Source of the DNA: Clostridiales bacterium
Lineage (GTDB): Bacteria > Bacillota > Clostridia > Saccharofermentanales > Saccharofermentanaceae
Assembly: GCA_016930475.1 (NCBI GenBank)
Contig: JAFGGR010000090.1
Coordinates: forward strand, 1-15,191
Reading direction: 5' to 3'
Length of the DNA stretch: 15,191 nt
Each line of letters opens with the position of its first letter. Within the stretch, counting starts at the first letter, position 1. Of the stretch, positions 6,124 through 13,792 are shown piece by piece. The notes under the pieces were generated by a model that made no database searches, was not told where the DNA came from, and saw nothing but the letters and a program-made list of their open reading frames with translations. The position numbers were made by a program, and so were the translations under genes.

Positions 6124-8832
6124 TTGAACGACAAGCTACTTCTGAACGAAAAGCGAAAAACGCTTCTCACGTACCTGTGTTCTTTTTTTCTGCCCGCATT
6201 CATCATGCTTTTTGCGTTCCTGACGATCGGGGTCTTTTGGGGAGGTCCCAAAAGCACCCTGCTCGTCGACGGGAAGTTGCAGTATGTTTCTTTTTTTTCG
6301 GACTATGCGCGTCAGCTGAAAAATTTCGATCCGCCTTTTTTTTCCCGTTACTTCGGACCGGGTCTGAGTTTTTTCGGGACTTGGGCATATTACCTTTCCA
6401 GTCCGGTCAATCTGATTCTGGTCTTGTTTCCCGAGTCGAGGTTACTGGATGCGATCTATTTGATCACTCTGATCAAGATCGGATTATGCGGACTTTCCTT
6501 CAACGTCTTTGTTCAAAGAGGGCTAAGGATCCGAAACCTTTCGTCGCTTTTGTTTTCGACGGCATACGCACTTTGCGGCACCGTCATTTACAACGCGGAC
6601 AACCTTCAATGGCTGGATGGGATCATTTGGCTTCCGATCCTTGTTTTGGGGATCGAACGGATCTATGAGCGAGGGCGTTGCGCGTATTTGCCCTTTGTAC
6701 TCACAATTCTCATCGTTTCAAACTTCTATTCCGCCGTGTTATGCGCGCCGTTTTGCGTGCTCTATGTCATCTATGTCATGGTTCGTTCTTCCCGGGACGG
6801 GTTTGTCGGGAAAAGAGGCGTTTTTTTCATAAGGGTATTGAGTTCGGCGTTTCTCGGTGTAGGAATGGCGGCGATCGTATTGGTTCCCGCATACTATTCA
6901 CTTCACAGCGATATGAATTTAATCGGTCAGAGTTTCCCTAAGCTCGAACGATCCGCCAATCCGTTGATATCGATAGCGGAGATGACGTTTGCGCGAAAAG
7001 GATATATCTACTATGAAGGTCACCCAAAGATTTACAGCGGTCTTTTGGCGCTTGTTCTGATCCCGCTTTTCGCTCGGGCGAAAAACATCCCGGGAAGGTA
7101 TAAGTGGCTCTCTTTTGGTTTTCTCATGCTCCTGTTTGTTGTTTTCCATATTTCGTCTCTGAATTTTTTGTTCCACGGGTTGGATTATGTCAGTTGGTAT
7201 CCGTTTCGGTACGCGTTTATATTTTCCTTTTTGCTCATAAAGATGGGGGCGGAGGGATATCGGGACGGAGGTTTCCGTTACGGTCAGGATAAGAAATATT
7301 TCATCATTATCCTGACGGGATTTGTCGTTTTCTATATGTTGCCGATTGGTTTATACGGTTTGCCGGACAACAGGATCATTTCATTGGTCATATTTCTGAT
7401 GAATGTGTTCTTCATTATTTTTTACGTGGTTTTGCTTGATAAGAAAAAGCGGGTCCCTCTGTTTTTACTCCTTGTATTTGCGGTCGAATTGTTTTTCAAT
7501 ACGGCATACATTGAAAAAAACGTGGATGAATACGCGCATTATAGTTCTTACAACGACTGGATAAACAGGAGCGATCAGATCCGGAGAATCGCGACAGAGA
7601 ATGAGAGTGGCGATGGCGCGGACCGAATCGCTCTTCGCACGGACACATTATCCGCAAATGACCCTGCGCTTTTAGGGATCGAGGGGATTGATTATTTTTC
7701 TTCTATGGGGAAATCGGGCATGACACATACGCTTCAAAAAATGGGGTACATACAGTACATTTCTCATATCTGTGATGTGTCCGACAACGGAGGAACAATA
7801 CTTTCCGATGCTCTTCTTTCGATATCCGGTGAGATCGTTGAGAATTCCCCCGTCGGTCGAACGCCTTATCTACCGTCGCTCTTTCCGTCTCGGCACCTGA
7901 CAGTGAGAGATTCCGCCTACGAGCCGATCTTTATTAAACATCAAGTTGCGTTGCCGAGGGCATTCTGCGTCAACGACGATATTTTGAAATTCGATTCGGA
8001 GCAAGCGCGATCGGGACCGATGGAGTACAATGATCAGCTTTTATCCCATATGCTCGGTCATCCGGTCAATACTTCGGCAGAGCTTTCCGCGGTTGCCGGC
8101 TTCGTTAACGCGACGCTCCATACCACACCCGGAGGATGGGATGTCTATATCCCCGAAGACCCGAATCAGTATTCGTCGATCACGATCGAAATAACAGGTC
8201 AGGGCGAGCGTGTACCGATCTATTTGTATTGCGAACTGGTGATAAAAGAGGATCCGAACAACGATTCGGATATTTCTTTCAACGTTGAAAACGAAGGAGG
8301 ATCGTTCTGCGTCAAAGCGTACGACCCGACTGATTCCGTTGTTTTTCTTTCGATCGGAGCATATCCTGAAGGGTCTCCGGTCCGCGTGACAATTCCGTTT
8401 ATCTATTGTGCGCCGGCATTTCGCTATCTTCGTTTTTTTTCTCAGAGCGAAGCGGAAGTGCAACGCGCGGTCGCGCCTCTTCTGGATGATCCGGTTGATT
8501 TCAGATGGACGGATCCCGACTCTTTTTGTTTGAAAAGCCGGAGCGAGACACCACAAATCATATTTATCTCCATCCCTCATGATTCGGGGTGGCATGCCGA
8601 GATTGACGGAAAACCGGAAGAAATTCTTGATCTGGCCGGTGGGTTTATGGGGATTCGCGTTCCTGCCGGGGAACATGAGACGGACTTTTCTTTTTTCCCG
8701 GAAGGCCTCCGTGCCGGGTTTATCATCAGCGCATTCTTTCTTGCTGCGACAGCTGCGTGGCTCCTCGTTCGACGACACAAACACTCCGATTTGGGAGGGA
8801 AAGCGGAGAAGCAACAGACAGAAAAGAAATAG
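6124..8832 (+). CDS. YfhO-family polytopic membrane protein (GT-C-like glycosyltransferase family)
   Basis: A 902-residue membrane protein with a first transmembrane segment at about 16-38, many more hydrophobic segments up to about 460, a large extracytoplasmic region (about 465-860) and a last membrane helix at about 861-882 followed by a basic/charged tail. Family hallmarks are LLVDGKLQYVSFFSDYARQL (acidic loop, D49 and D60), FGPGLSFFGTWAYYLSSPVN, NADNLQWLDGIIWLPI and the C-terminal 'SGWHAEIDG' segment. In B. subtilis YfhO is linked to glycosylation of lipoteichoic acid; the substrate here is unknown. Length is normal for the family. The start is TTG 6124, with GGGAG (6112-6116) and AGAAGG before it; the next Met is inside the first membrane helix, so a later start is unlikely. 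It stands alone, behind a candidate promoter. Confidence 0.88.
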   Translation: MNDKLLLNEKRKTLLTYLCSFFLPAFIMLFAFLTIGVFWGGPKSTLLVDGKLQYVSFFSDYARQLKNFDPPFFSRYFGPGLSFFGTWAYYLSSPVNLILVLFPESRLLDAIYLITLIKIGLCGLSFNVFVQRGLRIRNLSSLLFSTAYALCGTVIYNADNLQWLDGIIWLPILVLGIERIYERGRCAYLPFVLTILIVSNFYSAVLCAPFCVLYVIYVMVRSSRDGFVGKRGVFFIRVLSSAFLGVGMAAIVLVPAYYSLHSDMNLIGQSFPKLERSANPLISIAEMTFARKGYIYYEGHPKIYSGLLALVLIPLFARAKNIPGRYKWLSFGFLMLLFVVFHISSLNFLFHGLDYVSWYPFRYAFIFSFLLIKMGAEGYRDGGFRYGQDKKYFIIILTGFVVFYMLPIGLYGLPDNRIISLVIFLMNVFFIIFYVVLLDKKKRVPLFLLLVFAVELFFNTAYIEKNVDEYAHYSSYNDWINRSDQIRRIATENESGDGADRIALRTDTLSANDPALLGIEGIDYFSSMGKSGMTHTLQKMGYIQYISHICDVSDNGGTILSDALLSISGEIVENSPVGRTPYLPSLFPSRHLTVRDSAYEPIFIKHQVALPRAFCVNDDILKFDSEQARSGPMEYNDQLLSHMLGHPVNTSAELSAVAGFVNATLHTTPGGWDVYIPEDPNQYSSITIEITGQGERVPIYLYCELVIKEDPNNDSDISFNVENEGGSFCVKAYDPTDSVVFLSIGAYPEGSPVRVTIPFIYCAPAFRYLRFFSQSEAEVQRAVAPLLDDPVDFRWTDPDSFCLKSRSETPQIIFISIPHDSGWHAEIDGKPEEILDLAGGFMGIRVPAGEHETDFSFFPEGLRAGFIISAFFLAATAAWLLVRRHKHSDLGGKAEKQQTEKK

Positions 8833-8943
8833 AAAAGGAATTATTCATCGGACGAAAGCGCTGATAACGCCTGTTATAAAGGCTTTTAACGTGCGGGAAG
8901 ATGTGCGTTGAGTGTCCGAAATGTTACTTTTTCGTGGCATGAC

Positions 8944-8972
8944 TTTATCAAACGGTAAAAAAAGGTTATAAT
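8944..8972 (+). promoter_or_regulatory. Candidate sigma-A-type promoter for the NlpC/P60 gene
   Basis: TATAAT (8967-8972) with TTTATC (8944-8949) 17 nt upstream. The -10 is perfect, the -35 poor. It lies about 70 nt before the GTG start and gives a leader of about 60 nt. The remainder of the 8833-9020 gap shows nothing else I can support. Confidence 0.55.
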
Positions 8973-9041
8973 ACGACTAGTTATCAGGATTAACATTATA
9001 CACAGATCATTTTTTGCGCGATGAATCGCGCCGGAGGTTTT

Positions 9042-10325
9042 GTGAAGTCATACAGAAATACATCCTTTGTGAAGAAGCAGAAGCGCTTTAACATAGGAAG
9101 AATTTTCTTGCGTTTCGGTTCGCTGATATTAGGTTCTCTTTTTATCACCGCGCTCATTCCGGTATTCAGTGCCGGAAAGTCCGGGGATGTTTCTTTGCAG
9201 GTTCCGGCCGGACAAGAGCCTTTCGCGACCGACTATTTATCCGTTGCGAACCAGGATTACCTCAGTGCTCGCAACTATGAGCCCGAACTTGTGCCGGAAG
9301 ACGTTCTGATGGAGCTTTCGACTCTATCATTCGAACTGCCGGTAGAGAGCGTCAGTGACAATGCTCTTCTTGAGCAGAATACCTTTGAAATTACCGAGCA
9401 ATTGGATGATCAAGGCATACCCGAAGAACTATTGGCTCTGTCCGAATTTGAGTTGGACAGCACCACGGTTTATGTATGCGTCAACGACGCGAATATACGA
9501 TCGGGACCATCCGGTTCCGACGAGGTCATCGGCAAGGTGTATTACTCAAACCGATTGAAGAGAGTGGGAATCGGATCCGCTTGGAGTCGCGTACAAATCG
9601 ACGATGTCAGTGAGGGATATGTTCTTTCTTCTCTGATTACGACATCATTCATCGCTACGCCGACGCCGACACCGAGCCCGACGCCAACACCGACTCCGAA
9701 GCCTCAGATCACGGAATCGTCGGCTTCGGGTACATACTATGCCAAGGGTCAGTTGAATGTGCGTTCCGGTCCCGGTACGAACTATACACTCCTCAAGACT
9801 CTGTCGGCGGGAGATCCGGTAGAGGTTGTCGCAAGAACGAGTAACGGATGGTTCAAGACAGTGGTAGGCTCGTATGTGTTGGCCAGCCTGGTGACTTCAA
9901 CGAAGCCCGGTTCCGGCAATCCTTCCGGTTCTACTACACCTGCTCCGGCAGTAACTCCGGCGGATCCCTCGACTTCTGACATTGCTACCTATGCGCAATC
10001 TTTCATCGGTGTTCCTTACGTCTGGGCGGGAAGTTCAACCAGTGGAATGGACTGCTCCGGGTTTGTATCTTATGTATATGCTAACTACTACAACATGTAT
10101 CTGCCTCACCAATCCGCGAAAATCGAAGCCTTAGGCACACCGGTATCGGAATCGGATATGCAACCCGGTGACGTGATTTGTTACAGTTACGGCGGTTCGG
10201 TCTGTGACCATGTGGCGCTGTATATCGGCGGAGGATTGATCGTTCACGCGTCCAGCCGGAACGGAAAGGTTGTTCTTGCTTACTTCTCCATGTCAAGCGT
10301 CACGTCCATCAGACGTTTCATTTAG
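9042..10325 (+). CDS. Secreted SH3b–SH3b–NlpC/P60 cell-wall peptidase
   Basis: A 427-residue exported peptidoglycan hydrolase. A basic N-terminus and a hydrophobic segment at about 22-43 (FLRFGSLILGSLFITALIPV) form a signal peptide or anchor. An acidic spacer of no known domain follows (45-138). Then come SH3b domain 1 (about 140-200, NANIRSG-type motif 'DANIRSGPSG'), a TP-repeat linker (206-221), SH3b domain 2 (about 230-286, 'LNVRSGPGTNYTLL'), a second Pro/Ser/Thr linker, and NlpC/P60 (about 313-427). The catalytic residues are C338 (MDCSGF), H390 (CDHVALYIGGG) and H402 (IVHASS). Such enzymes cut stem peptides, usually D-Glu–diamino acid bonds. I choose GTG 9042 because GGAGG (9033-9037) precedes it; an in-frame ATG at 9021 adds 7 residues but has no ribosome site. 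It is a single-gene unit ending at a strong terminator. Confidence 0.93.
   Translation: MKSYRNTSFVKKQKRFNIGRIFLRFGSLILGSLFITALIPVFSAGKSGDVSLQVPAGQEPFATDYLSVANQDYLSARNYEPELVPEDVLMELSTLSFELPVESVSDNALLEQNTFEITEQLDDQGIPEELLALSEFELDSTTVYVCVNDANIRSGPSGSDEVIGKVYYSNRLKRVGIGSAWSRVQIDDVSEGYVLSSLITTSFIATPTPTPSPTPTPTPKPQITESSASGTYYAKGQLNVRSGPGTNYTLLKTLSAGDPVEVVARTSNGWFKTVVGSYVLASLVTSTKPGSGNPSGSTTPAPAVTPADPSTSDIATYAQSFIGVPYVWAGSSTSGMDCSGFVSYVYANYYNMYLPHQSAKIEALGTPVSESDMQPGDVICYSYGGSVCDHVALYIGGGLIVHASSRNGKVVLAYFSMSSVTSIRRFI
9657..9704 (+). repeat. Thr-Pro repeat linker in the NlpC/P60 gene
   Basis: Short ACG-CCG-like 6-nt repeats encode TPTPTPSPTPTPTPKP between the two SH3b domains. This is a common flexible wall-spanning linker. 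Confidence 0.85.
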
Positions 10326-10368
10326 CTCCAAGAATTCAACCTTCGGAGAGTCGTACGATTTGAAATGA

Positions 10369-10410
10369 AAAGACCGGCACCGATCCACTCAGGGATCGGT
10401 GCCGGTCTTT
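10369..10410. terminator. Strong bidirectional terminator between convergent genes
   Basis: A perfect 18-bp stem: AAAGACCGGCACCGATCC (10369-10386) and its complement (10393-10410), with a 6-nt loop. It lies 43 nt after the NlpC/P60 stop and 34 nt from the end of the minus-strand dipeptidase gene. The A-run on one side and the TTT on the other give U-rich ends in both directions, so it can stop transcription from both genes. Confidence 0.92.
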
Positions 10411-10444
10411 ATTGCTTCGTGAATAAGATCGATCATTTACTATA

Positions 10445-11776
10445 CTATTCGCACAAAGCGGTAAGTGCGTCCCGGTAAAGATCGACGGACGCGAGTAGAG
10501 ATTTTTCGGAACAGGATTCGTTTTTCTGGTGCATCCGATCTTCCTCCCAGGGAAAGCGCGGGCCGAATGCGACGATCCCCGGTACGGAACGTGCGTATGT
10601 TCCGCCGCCGATCGCGATCGGATCAGCGGAGCGATATGCTTCCGGAACATTGGATTCGTCAGGATATGATGCCTTATATGCAATCGGAATGTGTTTCTCG
10701 TAAGCAGAGCGCAGTGCGACCATGGCCGTTGATTGGGGATCCGTAAACAGAGGCGGAAGACGGTCAACCATCTCAGCGGCCAGGCCAAATTCCGAAGCCT
10801 TCCCGGACACTTCTTTAAAAACAGCATCTCCGTCGCTCTTTACCGGATAACGAATGTCGATTCCGACCGAGGATTCTTCGCGAGAAATCCGAATCATGCC
10901 CGTGTTGATGGTCAAACTTCCGGAGATATCCGGTTTTGCGACGGTGATCAGATTCTTCAAGTCCTCATTCAGAACCGAATATCGAAGCAGAAAATCAAAT
11001 ACAGGATTCGTACCGGCGATCGATTCGGAGCGCGCGAATACGGCCTTGATAATTGCGTTATCACCCTTTTCGGGAGTCGAAGCATGAGCCTGGGTCCCTA
11101 AGGTGGATGATATTATGCCGGTTTGAAGATCCGTTATCGAGCAGGACGAGGGAACCATGTTGTACGCGTCGCCTCCGATTGCTTTGATATCAGACGAGCC
11201 GGGGCCGCTTAAACGAATCTGCAGGATTCCTTTCTCTGCGTATATTGCCGGAAAAGAAGCATCCGGTGTGAAGCCGGTGTCGGGAAGCTCCGCGACCTTG
11301 ACGTAATGCCTCATACAATCACACCCGTGCTCTTCATCCAAGCCGAAGATCAGTCGGATCCTGCAAGAAGGCTGATATCCGCTCTCCTTCAGACGCAATA
11401 AAGCAAACAGGGAACAGACCGCAGGGCCCTTATTGTCCGTGATTCCGCGGCCGATGAGTTGTCCGTCTTTAATGACCAGCGAAAAAGGATCGCTGTCCCA
11501 ACCCCCTCCGGGCGGAACGACATCCAAGTGGGACAAAACGGCGACCATCTTTTCACCGGCGCCCCATTGTGCGTATCCTACACGATTGTCGAGGTTTGCG
11601 ACGCTTAGTCCGTTCGCTGCGGCGTACCGAAGGATACAATCGAGTGCCTGAAGCGTGGCGGTGCCATAGGGGGCTTCGGCGGTCGGCTCTGACTTAACGC
11701 TCGGGATCGACAACAAATCGGATAATACTTTTCGAAAATCTAACTCGCTAAAGGGATCGATCTTATATTTGTCCAT
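10445..11776 (-). CDS. pepV: PepV-like M20 dipeptidase
   Basis: A 443-residue di-zinc peptidase of the M20 family, PepV type, which cleaves dipeptides in the cytosol. All expected metal and catalytic residues are visible: H83 and D85 in SHLDVVP, the bridging D114 in GRGITDNKGP, the catalytic base and ligand E148/E149 in GLDEEHGC, D172 in FTPDASFP, and H414 in DRMHQKNES. H231 in TQAHASTPEKG lies in the inserted lid domain (about 185-345) and is the substrate-binding histidine of the family. GIGGGTYARSVPG-like sequence (387-397) is also typical. The start is ATG 11776, with GGAGGA 5-6 nt before it. It is the only minus-strand gene, convergent with the NlpC/P60 gene and divergent from rpsB. No signal peptide is seen, so it acts inside the cell. 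Confidence 0.93.
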   Translation of the reverse strand: MDKYKIDPFSELDFRKVLSDLLSIPSVKSEPTAEAPYGTATLQALDCILRYAAANGLSVANLDNRVGYAQWGAGEKMVAVLSHLDVVPPGGGWDSDPFSLVIKDGQLIGRGITDNKGPAVCSLFALLRLKESGYQPSCRIRLIFGLDEEHGCDCMRHYVKVAELPDTGFTPDASFPAIYAEKGILQIRLSGPGSSDIKAIGGDAYNMVPSSCSITDLQTGIISSTLGTQAHASTPEKGDNAIIKAVFARSESIAGTNPVFDFLLRYSVLNEDLKNLITVAKPDISGSLTINTGMIRISREESSVGIDIRYPVKSDGDAVFKEVSGKASEFGLAAEMVDRLPPLFTDPQSTAMVALRSAYEKHIPIAYKASYPDESNVPEAYRSADPIAIGGGTYARSVPGIVAFGPRFPWEEDRMHQKNESCSEKSLLASVDLYRDALTALCE

Positions 11777-11879
11777 GCTTCCTCCGGATGATAGTGTTTG
11801 ACATATCTTATCATTTTAAGGGGTTTTCGGGTAGGTGAATGCGATCATGTCGAGTATGAACTTTTTGATTTTGCGGGAC

Positions 11880-11908
11880 TTGATTAATCATGCGCCTCAT
11901 GGTAGTAT
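11880..11908 (+). promoter_or_regulatory. Candidate promoter of the rpsB–tsf unit
   Basis: TTGATT (11880-11885) and TAGTAT (11903-11908) are separated by exactly 17 nt. Transcription would begin near 11915 and give a leader of about 80 nt before rpsB, which matches the structured segment seen there. Confidence 0.6.
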
Positions 11909-11927
11909 CGAAAGGCTAAAATAAACA

Positions 11928-11972
11928 CACGAGGCTGTCCTTTTGTGCCGCAAGGCTCGGTTTGCACTCGTG
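11928..11972 (+). promoter_or_regulatory. Structured 5' leader of rpsB (possible S2 autoregulatory element)
   Basis: CACGAG (11928-11933) pairs with CTCGTG (11967-11972), enclosing GCC-GCAA-GGC (11947-11956), a small hairpin with a GNRA tetraloop, plus a U-rich bulge. The element ends 10 nt before the AGGAGG site. Ribosomal protein leaders often bind their own product; here that is an inference from position and fold only. Confidence 0.4.
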
Positions 11973-11996
11973 GAAGAGAAACAGGAGGATTATATC

Positions 11997-12908
11997 ATGC
12001 CGGTCATTTCTATGAAACAGCTCCTTGAAGCGGGTGTTCATTTCGGACATCAGACACGCCGTTGGAATCCCAAGATGGCGGAATTCATTTACACGGAGCG
12101 CAACGGAATCCACATTATCGATCTTCAGAAAACGGTTCGTAAAGCGGATGAGGCATACATGTTTATGCGTCAGGTCGCCATGGACGGCGGTTATGTATTA
12201 TTCGTCGGTACCAAGAAGCAGGCGCAAGAGTCCATCGCGGATGAAGCGAACCGCTGCGGAATGTTCTTTATGAACAATCGCTGGCTCGGTGGAACGCTGA
12301 CGAACTTTACTACGATCAGAAGAAGAATCGGACGTTTGAACGAACTTCGCAGAATGGCCGAGGACGGTTCTTTTGACTTAAGGACAAAGAAGGAAGTTGC
12401 TAAGCTTCGGTTGGAAACGGAAAAACTCGAGAAGAACCTCGGCGGTATTCAGTCAATGAACAGACTGCCGGCGGTCCTATTTATCGTTGATATCAAGAAA
12501 GAGCACCTGGCGGTCGCGGAAGCGAGAAGACTGGGTATTCCGATCATCGCTATTGTTGACACGAATTGTGATCCGGAAGAGGTCGATTATGTGATTCCCG
12601 GAAACGACGACGCGATCCGTGCGGTGAAATTGATTGCCGGACGTATGGCTGATGCGGTCATCGAAGCCAAACAGGGCGAGCAGTTTGATGAAGGCAAAGA
12701 TGACAAAGAAGTGATCGAGTCGGTTCCTGAAGTTACGGGCGAAGAAGCCGAGGTCCCTGAAGTTGCTGGGGTGGTTTTTGAAACCATCGCAGAGGAAGCT
12801 CCTGTCGTCGCGGAGGAAGCTCCTGTCGTCGCGGAGGAAGCTCCTGCTGTCGCAGAGGAAGCTCCTGTCGTCGCAGAGGAAGCTGCTGTCGTTACAGAGG
12901 AAGCATAA
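11997..12908 (+). CDS. rpsB: Ribosomal protein S2 with acidic repeat tail
   Basis: A 303-residue small-subunit ribosomal protein. Residues 1-225 are standard S2: MKQLLEAGVHFGHQTRRWNP at the start, NNRWLGGTLTNF (93-104), RLPAVLFIVD (156-165), EARRLGIPIIAIVDTNCDP (175-193) and IPGNDDAIRAVKLI (200-213). Usual S2 length is about 230-260. The extra 75 residues are an acidic tail that ends in five AEEAPVV-type heptads. ATG 11997 is chosen from AGGAGG at 11983-11988; an in-frame upstream start at 11943 would read through the leader and is rejected. It is followed by tsf after 55 nt, the usual bacterial order. Confidence 0.97.
   Translation: MPVISMKQLLEAGVHFGHQTRRWNPKMAEFIYTERNGIHIIDLQKTVRKADEAYMFMRQVAMDGGYVLFVGTKKQAQESIADEANRCGMFFMNNRWLGGTLTNFTTIRRRIGRLNELRRMAEDGSFDLRTKKEVAKLRLETEKLEKNLGGIQSMNRLPAVLFIVDIKKEHLAVAEARRLGIPIIAIVDTNCDPEEVDYVIPGNDDAIRAVKLIAGRMADAVIEAKQGEQFDEGKDDKEVIESVPEVTGEEAEVPEVAGVVFETIAEEAPVVAEEAPVVAEEAPAVAEEAPVVAEEAAVVTEEA
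12789..12905 (+). repeat. 21-nt tandem repeats in the rpsB tail
   Basis: Five complete 21-nt units (12789-12893) and a 12-nt partial one, each encoding AEEAPVV or a close variant (AEEAPAV, AEEAAVV, TEEA). The copies differ by only one to a few bases, which suggests recent expansion by slippage or unequal exchange. Confidence 0.92.
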
Positions 12909-12963
12909 GTATTGCACAAGCATTAATCCTTTGGGATTTGAATAGATAGTTGGAGGTAAAAAT

Positions 12964-13617
12964 ATGGCTGAAGTAACGGCATCACAGGTTAAGGAACTCC
13001 GCGAGATGACGGGCTCCGGAATCATGGATTGTAAGAGAGCCCTTATCGAGTGTGAGGGTAACACGGATAAAGCAGTTGCATGGCTTCGTGAGAAGGGCAT
13101 TGCGTCTGCGGCAAAGAAGGCAGGAAGAATTGCGGCGGAGGGAATCGTGGATTCTTATATTCACGCCGGCGGACGCATCGGGGTCTTGGTTGAAGTGAAC
13201 ATCGAGACCGACTTTGCTGCTAAGAACGAGATGTTCCGGTCCTTTGTGCACGATATCGGTATGCAAATCGCAGCGGCGCACCCCAGGTGGGTATCCCGCG
13301 AAGATGTTCCGGAGTCAGAAATTGCAAAGGAGAAGGAAATCATTCGCAACAAAGCACTGAATGACGGCAAACCGGAGAAGATCCTCGACAAGATCGTCGA
13401 GGGATCCATCGCGAAGTTCTTCAAGGAGAACTGTCTTTTAGAGCAGGAATATGTCAAGGATGATTCTAAGACCATCGAGATCCTGCTGAAGGAAATGATT
13501 GCAGCGATCGGTGAGAATGTTTCGATCCGCCGATTTACACGCTATGAAATGGGTGAGGGTCTGGCAAAGAGAGAAGACAATTTTGCGGAAGAGGTCATGA
13601 ATCAAATCAAGTCCTAG
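12964..13617 (+). CDS. tsf: Elongation factor Ts
   Basis: The guanine-nucleotide exchange factor for EF-Tu. The 217-residue protein has the N-terminal UBA-like three-helix domain (VKELREMTGSGIMDCKRALIE, 9-29; GNTDKAVAWLREKG, 32-45) and the ETDFAAKNEMF motif (81-91), whose Asp-Phe pair pushes into EF-Tu to release GDP. It is the short class of EF-Ts with a single core repeat, not the ~280-residue E. coli type. GGAGG at 12953-12957 precedes ATG 12964 by 6 nt. It shares the rpsB transcript and ends before a terminator at 13702-13731. Confidence 0.97.
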   Translation: MAEVTASQVKELREMTGSGIMDCKRALIECEGNTDKAVAWLREKGIASAAKKAGRIAAEGIVDSYIHAGGRIGVLVEVNIETDFAAKNEMFRSFVHDIGMQIAAAHPRWVSREDVPESEIAKEKEIIRNKALNDGKPEKILDKIVEGSIAKFFKENCLLEQEYVKDDSKTIEILLKEMIAAIGENVSIRRFTRYEMGEGLAKREDNFAEEVMNQIKS

Positions 13618-13630
13618 AACGCGATTACGC

Positions 13631-13668
13631 ATGCTTCCGGTCCCCCTCGCGGGAGAAGGCGGAAGCAT
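13631..13668 (+). other. Stem-loop without T-run after tsf
   Basis: ATGCTTCCG (13631-13639) pairs perfectly with CGGAAGCAT (13660-13668); the 20-nt loop can form an inner TCCC/GGGA stem. There is no T-run, so it does not look like an intrinsic terminator. It may protect the mRNA 3' end or be an RNA element of unknown role. Confidence 0.4.
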
Positions 13669-13701
13669 TGCCGCTAACGGGAGTTTCACATTAAATCTTT
13701 G

Positions 13702-13740
13702 AAGTCGCCACGATTTTGATCGCGGCGACTTTTATTTATC
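13702..13740 (+). terminator. Rho-independent terminator between tsf and pyrH
   Basis: AAGTCGCC (13702-13709) pairs with GGCGACTT (13724-13731). An A·C mismatch and an inner CGAT/ATCG stem with a TTTG loop continue the helix, and TTATTTATC follows the stem. It separates rpsB–tsf from pyrH–frr, so the latter needs at least partial read-through or its own promoter. Confidence 0.85.
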
Positions 13741-13750
13741 GGCATTAACG

Positions 13751-13758
13751 TATAGAAT
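13751..13758 (+). promoter_or_regulatory. Weak -10 candidate for pyrH–frr
   Basis: TATAGAAT contains TATAGA and TAGAAT, either of which could be a -10. It lies just after the terminator and 34 nt before pyrH. No convincing -35 is seen at the matching distance. Confidence 0.3.
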
Positions 13759-13792
13759 GTAAGAGGTTTGAATTGGATGTCGGAGGTGACAA

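Noticed and set aside
8041..8814. Minus-strand open frame of 257 codons opposite the YfhO-family gene
   Set aside because: The plus strand is clearly coding here; the antisense product is Arg-rich and motif-free, as expected of a shadow.
8869..8887. GCCT/AGGC with TTTT after the YfhO-family gene as a terminator
   Set aside because: Stem of only 4 bp with a 7-nt loop; too weak to support.
11798..11803. Perfect TTGACA between pepV and rpsB
   Set aside because: No -10 element at 16-18 nt downstream; the TTGATT/TAGTAT pair at 11880-11908 is better placed for rpsB.
11943..11996. Extended N-terminus of S2 starting at 11943
   Set aside because: The 18 extra residues read through the leader hairpin and SD; AGGAGG clearly sets the start at 11997.
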